Under the pieces are notes generated by a model. It ran no database searches, was not told the origin of the DNA, and saw only the letters and a list, made by a program, of their open reading frames with translations. The translations under genes and the position numbers were made by a program. A stretch of DNA of 64,000 bases from Gnetum montanum (Eukaryota > Streptophyta > Gnetopsida > Gnetales > Gnetaceae): assembly GCA_015680685.1 (NCBI GenBank), contig MNCI01019108.1:897272-961271 (forward strand), given 5' to 3'. Position 1 is the first letter of the stretch. Every line of letters begins with the position of its first letter. This document shows, piece after piece, positions 1-9,461 of this stretch.

Positions 1-20
1 TAACACCTCCTACTCCAACA

Positions 21-875
21 ATGCAAGGGGAACTTCCTCCTCAACTGCAGCAACGTCACGCTATGAGAGCTGTAAATATCCAACCTGCTGATGGTTCTGA
101 CAACTATAAAAAGAGAAGACCTTACTTCAAAACCAAAAGCCCAGACAAACTCTCGCAACAACAAGCGATTGAGGCCATGTACATGCCTCCACCATTTAAC
201 ACTTCAGAGCACCCTTCAGTCCAAAGGAGTGTAACACATACGGTCATGTTAACACATACCGTAACTGACTAGATCAAGGTAGGCCACCTTCCCAGGAAAC
301 TAAATGACCTTGGAAGTCCCTTTATTTATTTGCAGATTGCTGGAAATGCACCACATCGAGCTCTTCTTGATTCAGGTTCCGAAGTCAACTTAATTTCACG
401 AAAGATGTATCACACCTGGAACTTGCCACAACTTAAGAAGAGCAACATCCAACTAGAGTTGGCGAACTAGTCCATCACGATTCCCTTGGGATTGGTGGAG
501 GATGTTATTACCACTATGTGTGGTTGGTCCTACCCAGCGGATTTTCTAGTGATCGATGTTAACAACAATGAAGGGTACTTCCCCATTATAATGGGAAGGG
601 CATGGCTAAGCATAGTAGACGCATGTCTTAGGATCCACGATCTTTCCTTGGAAATCTCTAAGATAAACATAAGTGGAAAGATCGAGAAGAGGATAGTTCC
701 ATGCATCACATACAGTGATTCATCAGGTGATGACATGGAGGAAATGTCTCCATGTAATAGGTGTGCCCAAGAAAATCTGCAACAAAGAAGCCTGTATGTA
801 GCAACCACACAAGAAGTAGTAGACACCCTGTGGTTGATAGCTTCTCAGAGTGGCAAACAAATATGCATGGAATGA
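21..875 (+). pseudogene. gag C-terminus and aspartic protease of element A
   Basis: The first part (21-272) is a proline/glutamine-rich gag tail with a basic KKRRPY patch. A TAG at 270-272 separates it from the protease region in the same frame. A second in-frame TAG near 470 replaces a glutamine that element B keeps (LADQS in B). The protease has the retropepsin motif LLDSGS followed by VNLIS, and later the flap/core segment FPIIMGRAWL. The active-site D-S-G is intact here but is D-L-G in B. Family role: cleavage of the Gag polyprotein in virus-like particles. With two stops this copy is broken. Family identity is firm; exact gag/protease limits are not. Confidence 0.8.
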
Positions 876-1079
876 ACTGAGGAAACTCATGCCAACAACC
901 GTGGCATAGACACATTGGAACGTGAGCGTCGCCAACTTCCACCTCTCAACTTAAGATCATCAATTGGGAGAAGTTGGGCACTTCTCAGAAATTCCAATAG
1001 GCGCTCACTATTTTAGATCTCTCCATTACAACTCAGTCATGGGGGAGATGGCCACCTATGCTAACCATATGGGGCCCTC

Positions 1080-1262
1080 AGTTCTTTTTCAGTTTTTGTT
1101 TTACACGTTTTTGTTTTACAACATTTTTGTTTTACACATTTTTGTTTTACAAACTTCTTTAACTTTTCTAATTTTTGTTTTAAAAATTTCTTTCACTTTT
1201 CTTATTTTTGTCTTACAACATCGTTATACCTTTTTCTATTTTTTGTGTGTGTGTGTGTGTGT
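1080..1262 (+). repeat. T-rich TTTTTGTTTTACA-type repeat tract and (TG)n of element A
   Basis: Imperfect tandem copies of a TTTTTGTTTTACA unit follow a GGGGGAGATGGCC motif near 1042, and a short TG microsatellite lies at 1247-1261. The same tract sits after the last coding domain in B (minus, about 43005-43135), C (52220-52400), D (minus, 24080-24270) and H (38340-38540). It makes spurious hydrophobic open frames. Conservation of position suggests a cis-acting role, but none is shown. Confidence 0.7.
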
Positions 1263-2206
1263 CATCCACCATGTAAGTTCGTCACCCAATAAGTGTTCAG
1301 GCCGATGGGATGAACTGTTTTCATATTAATTGCTAATGTTTGGTTTTTACCTTTAAGTTAAAATGTTGATAGTAAGGTATGTTCTTTTGATATGGCAGGC
1401 AATGAGATCACTTCATCCATCCATCCATCAAGTCTATGGTTTCCCTTGGCTTGGAAATGTACGGTTCCCTTTCCAATAAGAACTTTAACGAATTGGTGAC
1501 TGGGCATTTCTCAAACTAAGGAAGGACTCAAGGATTGCAAAGGGTGTGACTTCAAGGGAACTTGATGCTTTTGTGTTGGTCATTCACTTGGGTGCTTGGA
1601 TGTTTTCTTATTGAGTTTTCTTACCATTCCGATGTACTCCAATAATCGGAAGCTGAGACAATAAAAATAAGAAGTCTTTGCATGGTGTGGTCCCCACGCA
1701 TAAAAACACAAAAGATAAAAAAAAAGTGAAAGTGAGGATTCAAAGCACACCCCTTAGAAAAAATAAAATTTGGTTTGCATGCACTAGTTATGGAACCAAA
1801 GTGTTCCCTCTAACTAAGGCCCTTCTCGCTTCCCATTCTCTCCTTTGTTTCGTCGGAATGGTGGTGGCTCTTTAAAGATGCATCCTTGTTATCCAAGTGG
1901 ATGATTTAGCCAAATGCATTGATGTGAAGTCACTGGAAGTGGTTGATTTGATCTGGAGTTGGAATGAGATTCGCCAAGTCACATTAATCATAACATACAC
2001 AAGGGGCTGTACACCACCTTGTTCTTTGGATTCCATTTCACTTCTCCTCTTTCCATTCTTCTCTCCATTGTTCACCTCATTGCCGGTTGTATCATTAGTA
2101 TATATTTTGGTTGATGCATTATTTTCTTTTTGGTAACTTCTTCCGATTAAGACTTTAACTCTTATTCCAAAGGACATTCCTTATGCCTACGGACTCCTTG
2201 AATGTG

Positions 2207-2263
2207 GGATTGTCAGGGCATTAAGGGCATGAGCCTGCTTTGGGGAGGACCCATTGACAATCC
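2207..2263 (+). promoter_or_regulatory. Conserved internal stem-loop of element A
   Basis: Arms GGATTGTCA (2207-2215) and TGACAATCC (2255-2263) pair over nine bases around a loop of about 39 nt containing GGCATTAAGGGCATGAGCC and GGGGAGGACCCA. The loop recurs in B, C and D while the stem bases differ between families with pairing kept. Possible roles are packaging, export or dimerisation of the RNA; this is inference. Confidence 0.6.
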
Positions 2264-3027
2264 TATTTGGAATTATAGTTAATTTCCTTTCCTTAACATT
2301 TTTGCAATTAATTTTCTTTTTGTTCATTTCCATCTTGACATCCACTTCACTGATGCCATAGTTGTTCCTTTTTACCTATCTTTCTCACTCCTTTTCTTTC
2401 TCCATTCTATCGCTACCGGAGGTTTGCGATTAGTCATGGGGGTACGGGGCCTACTTTTTCAATTTTTCTCCTAAGCCTCGAATTTTTTCATTTCTCTTCC
2501 TAACCCCTGCACCTTCAATACTCATCAGTAACATCTTCCCAGATCCATATCAGCCATACCACAACCTAGCCAACGGACTTACACCGAAGCAAGGTATTAT
2601 TTACTTAATAATTCAATTACCCTTGCTAATATATGATTGTGTTGTGTGTGTAGATGGCAATCATACAACAATGGAATGGATCTGGTGCAAACACTTGGAA
2701 TGGAGCAGCGCTGAAGTAGCTATGCAAGGAGTAGGATGGATAATGCGCTTACGGATGGACAATAGAAGGTGCAATCTTAGCATTGGCAGCAGCAAGACTC
2801 TTCTCTCTTCTTCTTTTCTATTCTCTCTCCTCTTTTCTCTCAGCTTCCAAATGTGGCCTGATGTCATTGTAATAAGGTGTTCACCCTTGTTGTCATGAAC
2901 ACCAGTTGTGTCAAGTCTTGTAATAAGGAACCGTTCACATGTCATTCCATTAGTTCCATTTCCCCTCAATAATCCCATACCTACTTGATATCATTGTAAG
3001 GAACTTGAGGATGATTTTTCATTCAAT

Positions 3028-3037
3028 CATGGGGGTA
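3028..3037 (+). other. Polypurine tract of element A
   Basis: CATGGGGGTA directly abuts the TGATGAG start of the 3' LTR. This is the expected position of the plus-strand primer site. C has GTGGGGTA at the same place. Confidence 0.7.
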
Positions 3038-3103
3038 TGATGAGATGCGACATGCATAGTGCCACAATATCGCGTTCGCGATATCGCGGTCTGCCGCCAT
3101 ATC

Positions 3104-3111
3104 TATAAATA
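3104..3111 (+). promoter_or_regulatory. LTR TATA box of element A
   Basis: TATAAATA follows the GATATC palindrome cluster, inside a block (CTATAAATAAGAGGTGGCA) shared by the solo LTR and B. It is the likely Pol II core promoter of family I. Confidence 0.65.
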
Positions 3112-3349
3112 AGAGGTGGCACTCCCTTCATTTCCCAATCCTGGCTAGAAGTAGCGAAGCTCTGGCAGTTTGAACACTCTAGAGTTAGAATTTTTCCCAT
3201 GTGCCCACAGTAGGAGTCCTAGAGTGAACGGCTCTTTATTCGAGCAAGTTTGTAACCTGAACACAAGTTGTGTACGAAAATAAAGACGAACTTGATTGGA
3301 TAAACCTTGCAGTACATGGTTTTGTTTTATTGTTATTTATTGCTTTCCT

Positions 3350-3650
3350 AGTGTGCACGAGTACGACTTGATTATGAGCATCTACGGATGTGTACGGCTA
3401 ATCAAGGAATCGGCTGCTCGTCGCAATGCGTGAGTACGACTTGACTACGAGCATTGTGACTACTTATTAACCCAGTAGCGTATTCCAGGATCTACGCTTG
3501 GTAATCCTAGTAGTGGTCCAATGTGTATGGCTAGTTAAGGAATTGGCTACTCATCGCTAGGCTAGAACGTGTGATAAGTACAACTTGGTTACGAGCACCC
3601 ATGGGTGTGTACGGCTAGCTAAGGAATCGGCTGCTTATCACACTTAGGCT
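3350..3650 (+). repeat. Tandem repeats of about 100 bp inside the family I LTR
   Basis: Three imperfect units, each with GAGTACGACTTGA, then TACGAGCA, then GTGTACGGCTAAT-like and AAGGAATCGGCTGCT segments. B's 5' LTR has about two units and the solo LTR at 35783 one or slightly more, so copy number varies within the family. A shorter duplication (CGATTAGCGTGTGGTGATCC) follows at 3710-3745. Confidence 0.7.
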
Positions 3651-4447
3651 AAATAGGTGCCTCAGTACAACCACTTCGAGCACTTGCGTTACGTGTGGTG
3701 ATCCCAGTAACGATTAGCGTGTGGTGATCCCAATAACGATTAGCATTTGGTAGGCACTTTATTAATAGGTTTTTTTTAAGAGAGATTTCATTATAGTTAA
3801 AAGAAACTCAAAATTTTAGTTTGATAATAAAAAGTTACAATTAGTATAAACCTAGTAGGGATAGGATCCTATATGCTCCATGAGTAGAGTACCATATAAT
3901 TATATGCTTATAATATAGAATAAAACATTCATATTCAAATGTTTATAAAGGTATAATAACTAAGAAAAGAAAAAATTCTAGGGATAATTAGATTTTAACA
4001 TTCAACTCTATAACTAAGCATTAATAGTAGTAAGAAGAAAATAATATAAAATATTAATAAAATACTTTAACAAGAGCATTTTATCTAGTTAAGTAAAGCA
4101 ATAATGTAATCCTATTATTTAATCAAATTAACTTATTTAAACATATTTGGTATCTTTAAATTAAATAATTAAACCTATGCAAAATTTTAGGTTACATAAA
4201 AGTTGTTGGAGTAATTGACTGCACAACAACTATAGCTACTAAATTTTTCTAGAACCATATAATTAATCATTTTAATGTGCCTAGACCCTTAATTTCTATT
4301 AATAGCATCCAAATCACTAATAATACCTTCAAAAAATTAATGCAACATTTCAAAATATAAACTTACTACACCATACCATGCCCAGGCTAATTGTTAGTCA
4401 AAAGTTACAACTAGAGAGATTAGACACATCTTTAGTGGGATCGAGGA

Positions 4448-4472
4448 GGGAGGGAAGGGGTGGTTGGGGGGG
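4448..4472 (+). other. G-rich run fitting a G-quadruplex pattern
   Basis: Four runs of three or more G separated by loops of 1-5 bases (GGGAGGGAAGGGG, then TGGTT, then a run of seven G) in an otherwise AT-rich stretch. Only the pattern is seen; folding is inferred. Confidence 0.4.
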
Positions 4473-4800
4473 CCATCCAATCTAAAAAAATTGAATAATA
4501 ATATTACAAAAATTTAGAGTACATCAAATCATTAAAGAAAATTTAGAGTACAGTTTTGGGAATGCCTTTTCAAGTTTTCATCTTTACAACTAGTCTTGAA
4601 AAACCTCCCTTCTAGGATAGGAAAAGAATCATTCTTACCCTTATTCAGAAGGACCTTCATGGGGTTTCACTTTTTATGAAATGATTTCTTGCAAAGAGAA
4701 GGATAAAACTCTCTCTAAAGAAAAAATAATACATCAATCAGTGATAAAGAACAAATAGCAAGAAAAGCTGAAAGCTTTTCATCCTTGAGACTTCAAAACA

Positions 4801-4822
4801 ATATATATATATATATATATAT
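4801..4822. repeat. (AT)n microsatellite
   Basis: An uninterrupted AT dinucleotide run of about 22 bases. Confidence 0.9.
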
Positions 4823-4899
4823 TGTAGAAAAAAATTAATTATTCATATTTCACTTGAAGATTTTTTGCTTGAAGTTATAACTAAAAAGTGACATCTTTA

Positions 4900-5425
4900 A
4901 GAATTAGGTATTTGATACCTAAAGACATGTCATAGTTATGCCCTTGCTACTGGAAAATAACTACACTTTAAAGCTTTCAAATAGAGTAGAGAATAAGCAG
5001 TCGAAGATAATTTCAAATGAAAAGAAATGAAGTAGACAAAGCAAGTTGATTATTAAGAATGAATTCATTGATTCTTGGTTGAAAGTTATTACAAATTTTA
5101 GATGTTCATTTCCAAGCATGCTGAGCAATGGGGCACTCAAAAAGAACATGAGAAAATGAGTCTTACTTCTATAAAGAGGACATTGAGAAAAAAAATTTCC
5201 TATATAATTATGAAAAGTGTCAATAGGAAGACCTTGATAAATAAGACACCATAAAAAATATGAATTTTAGAAAATGTAGGAGCTCTCCAAATATCTTTCA
5301 TTTTTTGCATTCAAAAGTGCAACGATAATTGCATTTTCTAGGCCTTATTGAATTTGTTGTGAATAAAATCATTAGAAAATATAGAAAGAACTAGAGTCAA
5401 AAACTCAATGATGCCCTTTGGATGT
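4900..5425 (-). pseudogene. LINE C-terminal zinc-knuckle (zf-RVT-like) remnant
   Basis: On the minus strand, in shifting frames, it reads DIWRAP, then a QCPLY segment, then FSHVLFECPIAQHAWK. This resembles the zf-RVT tail of plant L1-type non-LTR retrotransposons (IW..P..., CPLC, H.FF.CP.A...W). Frameshifts and stops show it is long dead. No RT or endonuclease domain is recognisable nearby. Family level is plausible; the subfamily is not resolved. Confidence 0.55.
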
Positions 5426-5429
5426 ATTA

Positions 5430-5760
5430 TTTCATGTAAAAACTTCTTATAGACTATTCTCCAAATGAGCTCGTGTACCAAAAACTATCCAAGTTACTCA
5501 TCTAATCTAAGCTTAGAACATTAACAACTACTTTTAATCTTGATCTTAACTTAAGTATAGCATAAAGAAAATTATTAATGAATCTAAACCTACCAAAAAA
5601 ATTAGTAGATGGTAGCATTAATCTACAATAATATCCATAAATTATATTCAAAGAAAAGGCATGATAGTTGAATAAGACACCTTGAGCTAAAACTAGAAGA
5701 TAAGGTTTTGTACAAGAACTCTAATCACATGTCATAATGTACCAAATCTCAAATAATTTT
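5430..5760 (+). pseudogene. Ty3/gypsy integrase C-terminal scrap
   Basis: Plus-strand translation gives YSPNELVYQKL followed by LNLSIA and LLMNLNL. This corresponds to GYSPYELVYEKL and the following segment in C (about 51660-51800) and the matching part of H. It is a short, stop-containing fragment of a gypsy pol directly abutting the LINE remnant. No LTR can be assigned to it. Confidence 0.65.
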
Positions 5761-6440
5761 GGGGAGGGACTATCCTTATCTTATCTATATATAAGTATGT
5801 TATTCTTCAAATCTATTACCCTATCATACCAAAAATATTGATCCTAATCAACATCCAATAAAATTAAACCTTTTGTAAACTAGTTGACATTGAAACCACC
5901 TTACAAGACATTGTCTAGATTTAATCCATCTTTAGAATCTTCTTCTTTAAACTCAATTATGAGAGAGATGCATTTAATTAATTAAGACTAATGAATTTAG
6001 TTATCTAGTTTTTATAAGTTTTTAGTCTTTTTCACATTTATCATTTCCTTAATATTTTCTTATTTTTGATAATTTTTCACATTTTTTGCATCTTTTATTT
6101 CTTAGTCTTTTTCAATTTCTTAACTATTTTTTATTTCTTGATTTTTTAGTTTAGTAATTATGACAAAATTTTCTTTGAGTTTTATAAAATACTTATCATG
6201 GTAGATCAATAACATCATAAAATTGTGAAAATTTCATCTTAGGTCATCTACTAGGAATATACATTTGTAACATGCAATAAGAATAATTCATTCATCCTTT
6301 TATTTCCTATTAATAAAATGTTCTTAACATGAAAGTAATGTAGTTCTTATCACATTAAAAAATTGTTAACTAACTTCTATGATCACCAAGTTTAGACAAA
6401 AGGTGAAAGAACTAAGGAAGCATGGATAAGTGTATGACAT
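5760..6440. other. AT-rich DNA without recognised genes
   Basis: Low-complexity T/A-rich sequence up to the outer edge of element E. No ORF, RNA gene or repeat family was recognised. Confidence 0.5.
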
Positions 6441-7343
6441 TGATGAGAGGTAGGGTATCCCAACACTCCACCATACAAGTCACAAGTGCATGCACATGAC
6501 TAAATCATAATTCATGGATGGACAATGTAAGTATGGTAGGAGTTGATAATTGTTTTGTGATTGTTGTCTTCCCACTTTGAGTTATTAAAGTGCAAGTGTA
6601 TGGTTTAACTCTAAGTGAGGCATATGATATCTTGATGTTGCGAGCTCCATTTACTTCAAAGTGAACACATGGTTAAGATAGAGTAATATGATCTAAGCCT
6701 AAGTGTAGTGTAATTAAGAAAAATATTCTAACATATGGTGATGAGCAGCCATTCTTGGCTTGTTGTACATGTCTTGGGCTCATGTGACCATCACTGGGTT
6801 ACCAAGTGTTATGCTACTAGGCGGACCAAGCAATAATACTACTGGGATTACTAAGTGATTACACTTATATGCTTGAAACTAGTCATACTCATTTCACCTT
6901 ACTAATGGACATGGAAAATTAAGGTACTTCAGAAATATAAAGAATTATACTAAAGTAAAAATGAAAATTAAACTAAGCAAAGAAATTAGCTAAGTGAAAT
7001 AAAGAAACTAAGTGGATGCTACAATGATGATAAGCAATCTTGATCTTTATTGCCATTCATGAACTATGCCAAAGTACAATCCACTTGAATAAAGATTTCA
7101 TTCAACTGCTCAATACCACACAGTGGGCATTCACTCTATCACTAAATGTAAACTAAAAAAATTTATAAGAGTTTCCCTAAGACTATACTGAAAGTTTTTC
7201 CATTGATGTGATCAAGTATCAATATTTATAAGGTTACATAGCTCCCAATACATCATATCAATGATTCCATAAGTAGAGCTACGATATTGTAGATGTGATA
7301 TCGTAGATGCAATATCATAGTCTATGAAAAATAAGATTTATCA
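6441..7343 (-). repeat. 3' LTR of element E (family III)
   Basis: Starts TGATAAATC on the minus strand and matches 33169-34073 along its length. Near the U3 start it has GATATC-like palindromes (GATATTGTAGATGTGATATC), like family I. The internal side is preceded by TTGGGGCA, a weak purine tract. Confidence 0.85.
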
Positions 7344-7686
7344 TGCCCCAATGATTAACTAGAAACCTTTCCTTGAGGTAAAACAAAAGAAGGATAGAGT
7401 TCCTTACAAAATTAGGAGATACACTCAAACTTGACATGGCTTCCTATATACATGACTTTGAATGTTGCATTATGGTTGGAGTGGTGTTTTTACAAAATTA
7501 TCATGCATAGCATTATGGACACAATTAATAGAAAACAAAACAAAAAAATACAAAATATTAAAGCTTGATATAGCCTTCAAGTTCCTAATGATGGAGGCTT
7601 CTCAATTGGCTCCTTTCCCTTATCATTGAGCTTCTAGAATTGGTATCAATTGAGGAGTACCCAAAGCTTCTCTTCCTCTAACCTAG
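7344..7686 (-). other. 3' noncoding end of element E internal region
   Basis: It lies between the 3' LTR and the solo-LTR insertion. It matches loosely the stretch between the aORF and 3' LTR of D (19201-19435) and holds no gene. The 5 bases before the insertion (7682-7686, CCTAG) are repeated at 9457-9461. Confidence 0.6.
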
Positions 7687-9456
7687 TGATGAAGTGTCAA
7701 AGTGTTGCATCGACAAGCTGCTATCAATGGATCCTCATCAATGCATCCCCATCAATGTGGTGTTGCCCCATCGATGGGGCCACATCGACATAGCATTTGC
7801 TACATTTATGGGGCCTCGTTGATGTAGTATCTATTCTTTTCCTATAAATACATGTTCTCCATACATGTATTAGCATTCTTTGGTAAATAAAGTAGCCAAA
7901 ATTTTGTAGTTTTATCCCATAGTTGATGAGTTGTCGTTGGTTGGTTACGTTGATGAGGCCTCTTGACATAGTCAACCACGTTGACAAGGCCCCATTGATG
8001 CAATGTCTATCTATCAACTATAAATACCTGTCTTCTAGCCAAATTTATGGCAATCTAGATTTTAGTAGCATCGAAGCTCTTTACATTTTTTCCTTGAGTG
8101 CCCACAGTAAGAGTCATTGAGTGTACAAATATTTATTCAAGCATTTTTCTACTTGAGCACGATAGTGTGTGTGGCAATAAAGATGAGCTTTTGATAAACC
8201 TTGCAACACTTTGGATAGATTAGCTATTTTATTTATGCATTCAATGTTTTCAAGTATTTTTTAATTATTCTTAATTATTTTGCAAATATTTTCCAAAAAT
8301 TTAGTTAATGATGTTATTAAGCCAAATAAATTAAATACATAAGTACAACCGCTTATTAAGCATAACACTTATTCACTTGGTAATCCCAATAGCATTATTG
8401 CTTGGTATGCCCAGTAGCATAGCGCTTGGCCACCCAGTAGCCGATACATGGGTTCAGGACATGTAAGGAAAGTGGGAATGAATACTTATCTTAGGGTTAG
8501 TTAAATGATTAGTTAATTAATTAATTTAGATTAGTTAATAAAATTACCTTTATCCATATTTGAGCACCAATTTATAAAACATAAAAAATCATAAAAATTA
8601 AATGCCTCAATTACACTTAACCATACCACGAACGTCACAAGTCTAATTGGGAAGACAACGATTGAACTTAAGGCTATATTCACTTCCTAAAGGGATAGTG
8701 CATTGGAAACAATGAAGTCCGCAGAATTCAACTAGATCACAAGTGAACATTTTGTTATTTGTATGGTTGGGCGTAGGGGTACCTCGCCACTCATCAATAG
8801 TATTAGAGAATAGTTAGTGAGTGCCCATAGCATGGATCTGAGTCAATTGTACAATTTCTTATTTGACTGGCAATGTACCTAGACACATTTTGTAACAATA
8901 TCAAGATTGATTCTTATTCATTATAGCATAACTAATTTACTTTTCATGCAATTTACATTTCATGTACTTAGTTAATATTTACATTTCCATGCATATTAAT
9001 GAATTGATGGAATGAGCATGACTAGTTTCAAGTGTAAACATGTTTTCATTTGGTAATCCCAATAGCATTATTTCTTGGTTTGCCTAGTAGCATAGCTCTT
9101 GCTAGTCCTAGTAGTGGATACGTGAATTCAAGGTGTACGATAAGCTGGGAATGGACAATCATCACTTGTAGGCTAGTTTATACTTTATCTTTATGTTGTT
9201 AATTAGATTAAGTAATTGATTTCTCTATTATCGTTAAGAGTAACATAAGGCCAAAACAACATCAAGAATCATATGCCTCACTCTAAACTAAATCATACAT
9301 GACAAAGCTACCACTAGTCTAAGTGGGAAGATAGTAAACTACATCAATGCTTAAAGATCTTTATGCACAACTAGTCCCATTCATAGAATTTTACTAGATT
9401 GTGTGTGAACACTTGTTTCATATGGTTGGGCATAGGGGGTAACTCACTGCTCATCA
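7687..9456 (+). mobile_element. Outer solo LTR (family II), itself interrupted
   Basis: Begins TGATGAAGTG and ends ACTGCTCATCA, flanked by CCTAG on both sides (7682-7686, 9457-9461). Without the inner insertion (7924-8796 plus one ATAGT) it is about 890 bp, the usual LTR length here. U3 carries ATCGATG-type palindromes and a CCTATAAATAC TATA region near 7840. No internal coding is present, so it is a solo LTR left by LTR-LTR recombination. Confidence 0.85.
7924..8796 (+). mobile_element. Inner solo LTR nested inside the outer solo LTR
   Basis: TGATGAGTTG start and TCGCCACTCATCA end, with ATAGT at 7919-7923 and 8797-8801. Its U3 has GTTGATG repeats and CTATAAATACC near 8017. The flanking outer-LTR sequence rejoins smoothly once this 873-bp unit and one ATAGT are taken out. 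Confidence 0.88.
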
Positions 9457-9461
9457 CCTAG

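Larger units (their letters stand above)
1330..3037 (+). other. Noncoding internal region of element A
   Basis: About 1.7 kb without a supportable gene. It contains blocks also present in C, D and B: a CACTAGTTATGGAACC block near 1783, CTCTAACTAAGGCCCTT near 1808, and a stem-loop at 2207-2263. A run of ATGGCAGGCAATGAG at about 1392 resembles a 3' splice site and has a counterpart in C near 52507. Short open frames here are not conserved as protein in the related copies. Confidence 0.6.
1..3755 (+). mobile_element. Element A: gag-protease-only Ty3/gypsy element, 3' part
   Basis: The 5' end lies outside the window. In order it holds a gag C-terminal stub, a retropepsin-type protease, a T-rich repeat tract, about 1.7 kb of noncoding internal DNA, a purine tract and a 3' LTR cut off at about 3755. 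No reverse transcriptase, RNase H or integrase lies between the protease and the LTR. Element B has the same gene-poor layout and the same order, so pol is absent from the family rather than lost in this copy alone. The inference is a non-autonomous element using enzymes from relatives such as C or D. Confidence 0.85.
3038..3755 (+). repeat. 3' LTR of element A (family I), truncated
   Basis: It starts TGATGAG and matches the solo LTR at 35783-36646 and the LTRs of B in reverse orientation. The U3 has GATATCGCG palindromes, then TATAAATA at 3104-3111 and an inferred R region. Homology stops near 3755, before the GTACCTCGCCACTCATCA-type end seen in intact copies, so about 150-200 bases are missing. 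Beyond it the sequence is unrelated AT-rich DNA. Confidence 0.85.
3756..4900. other. AT-rich unassigned DNA
   Basis: No conserved coding is visible. It contains a G-rich run at 4448-4472 and an (AT)n microsatellite at 4801-4822. It is probably old decayed repeat sequence. Confidence 0.5.

Noticed and set aside
964-1329. 121-codon open frame after the protease in A
   Set aside because: B has stops in the same stretch and half of it is the T-rich tract; only its first 30 codons could be a pol remnant.
3350-3650. CRISPR-like array
   Set aside because: Degenerate 100-bp units inside an LTR of a eukaryotic element; no unique spacers or cas genes.
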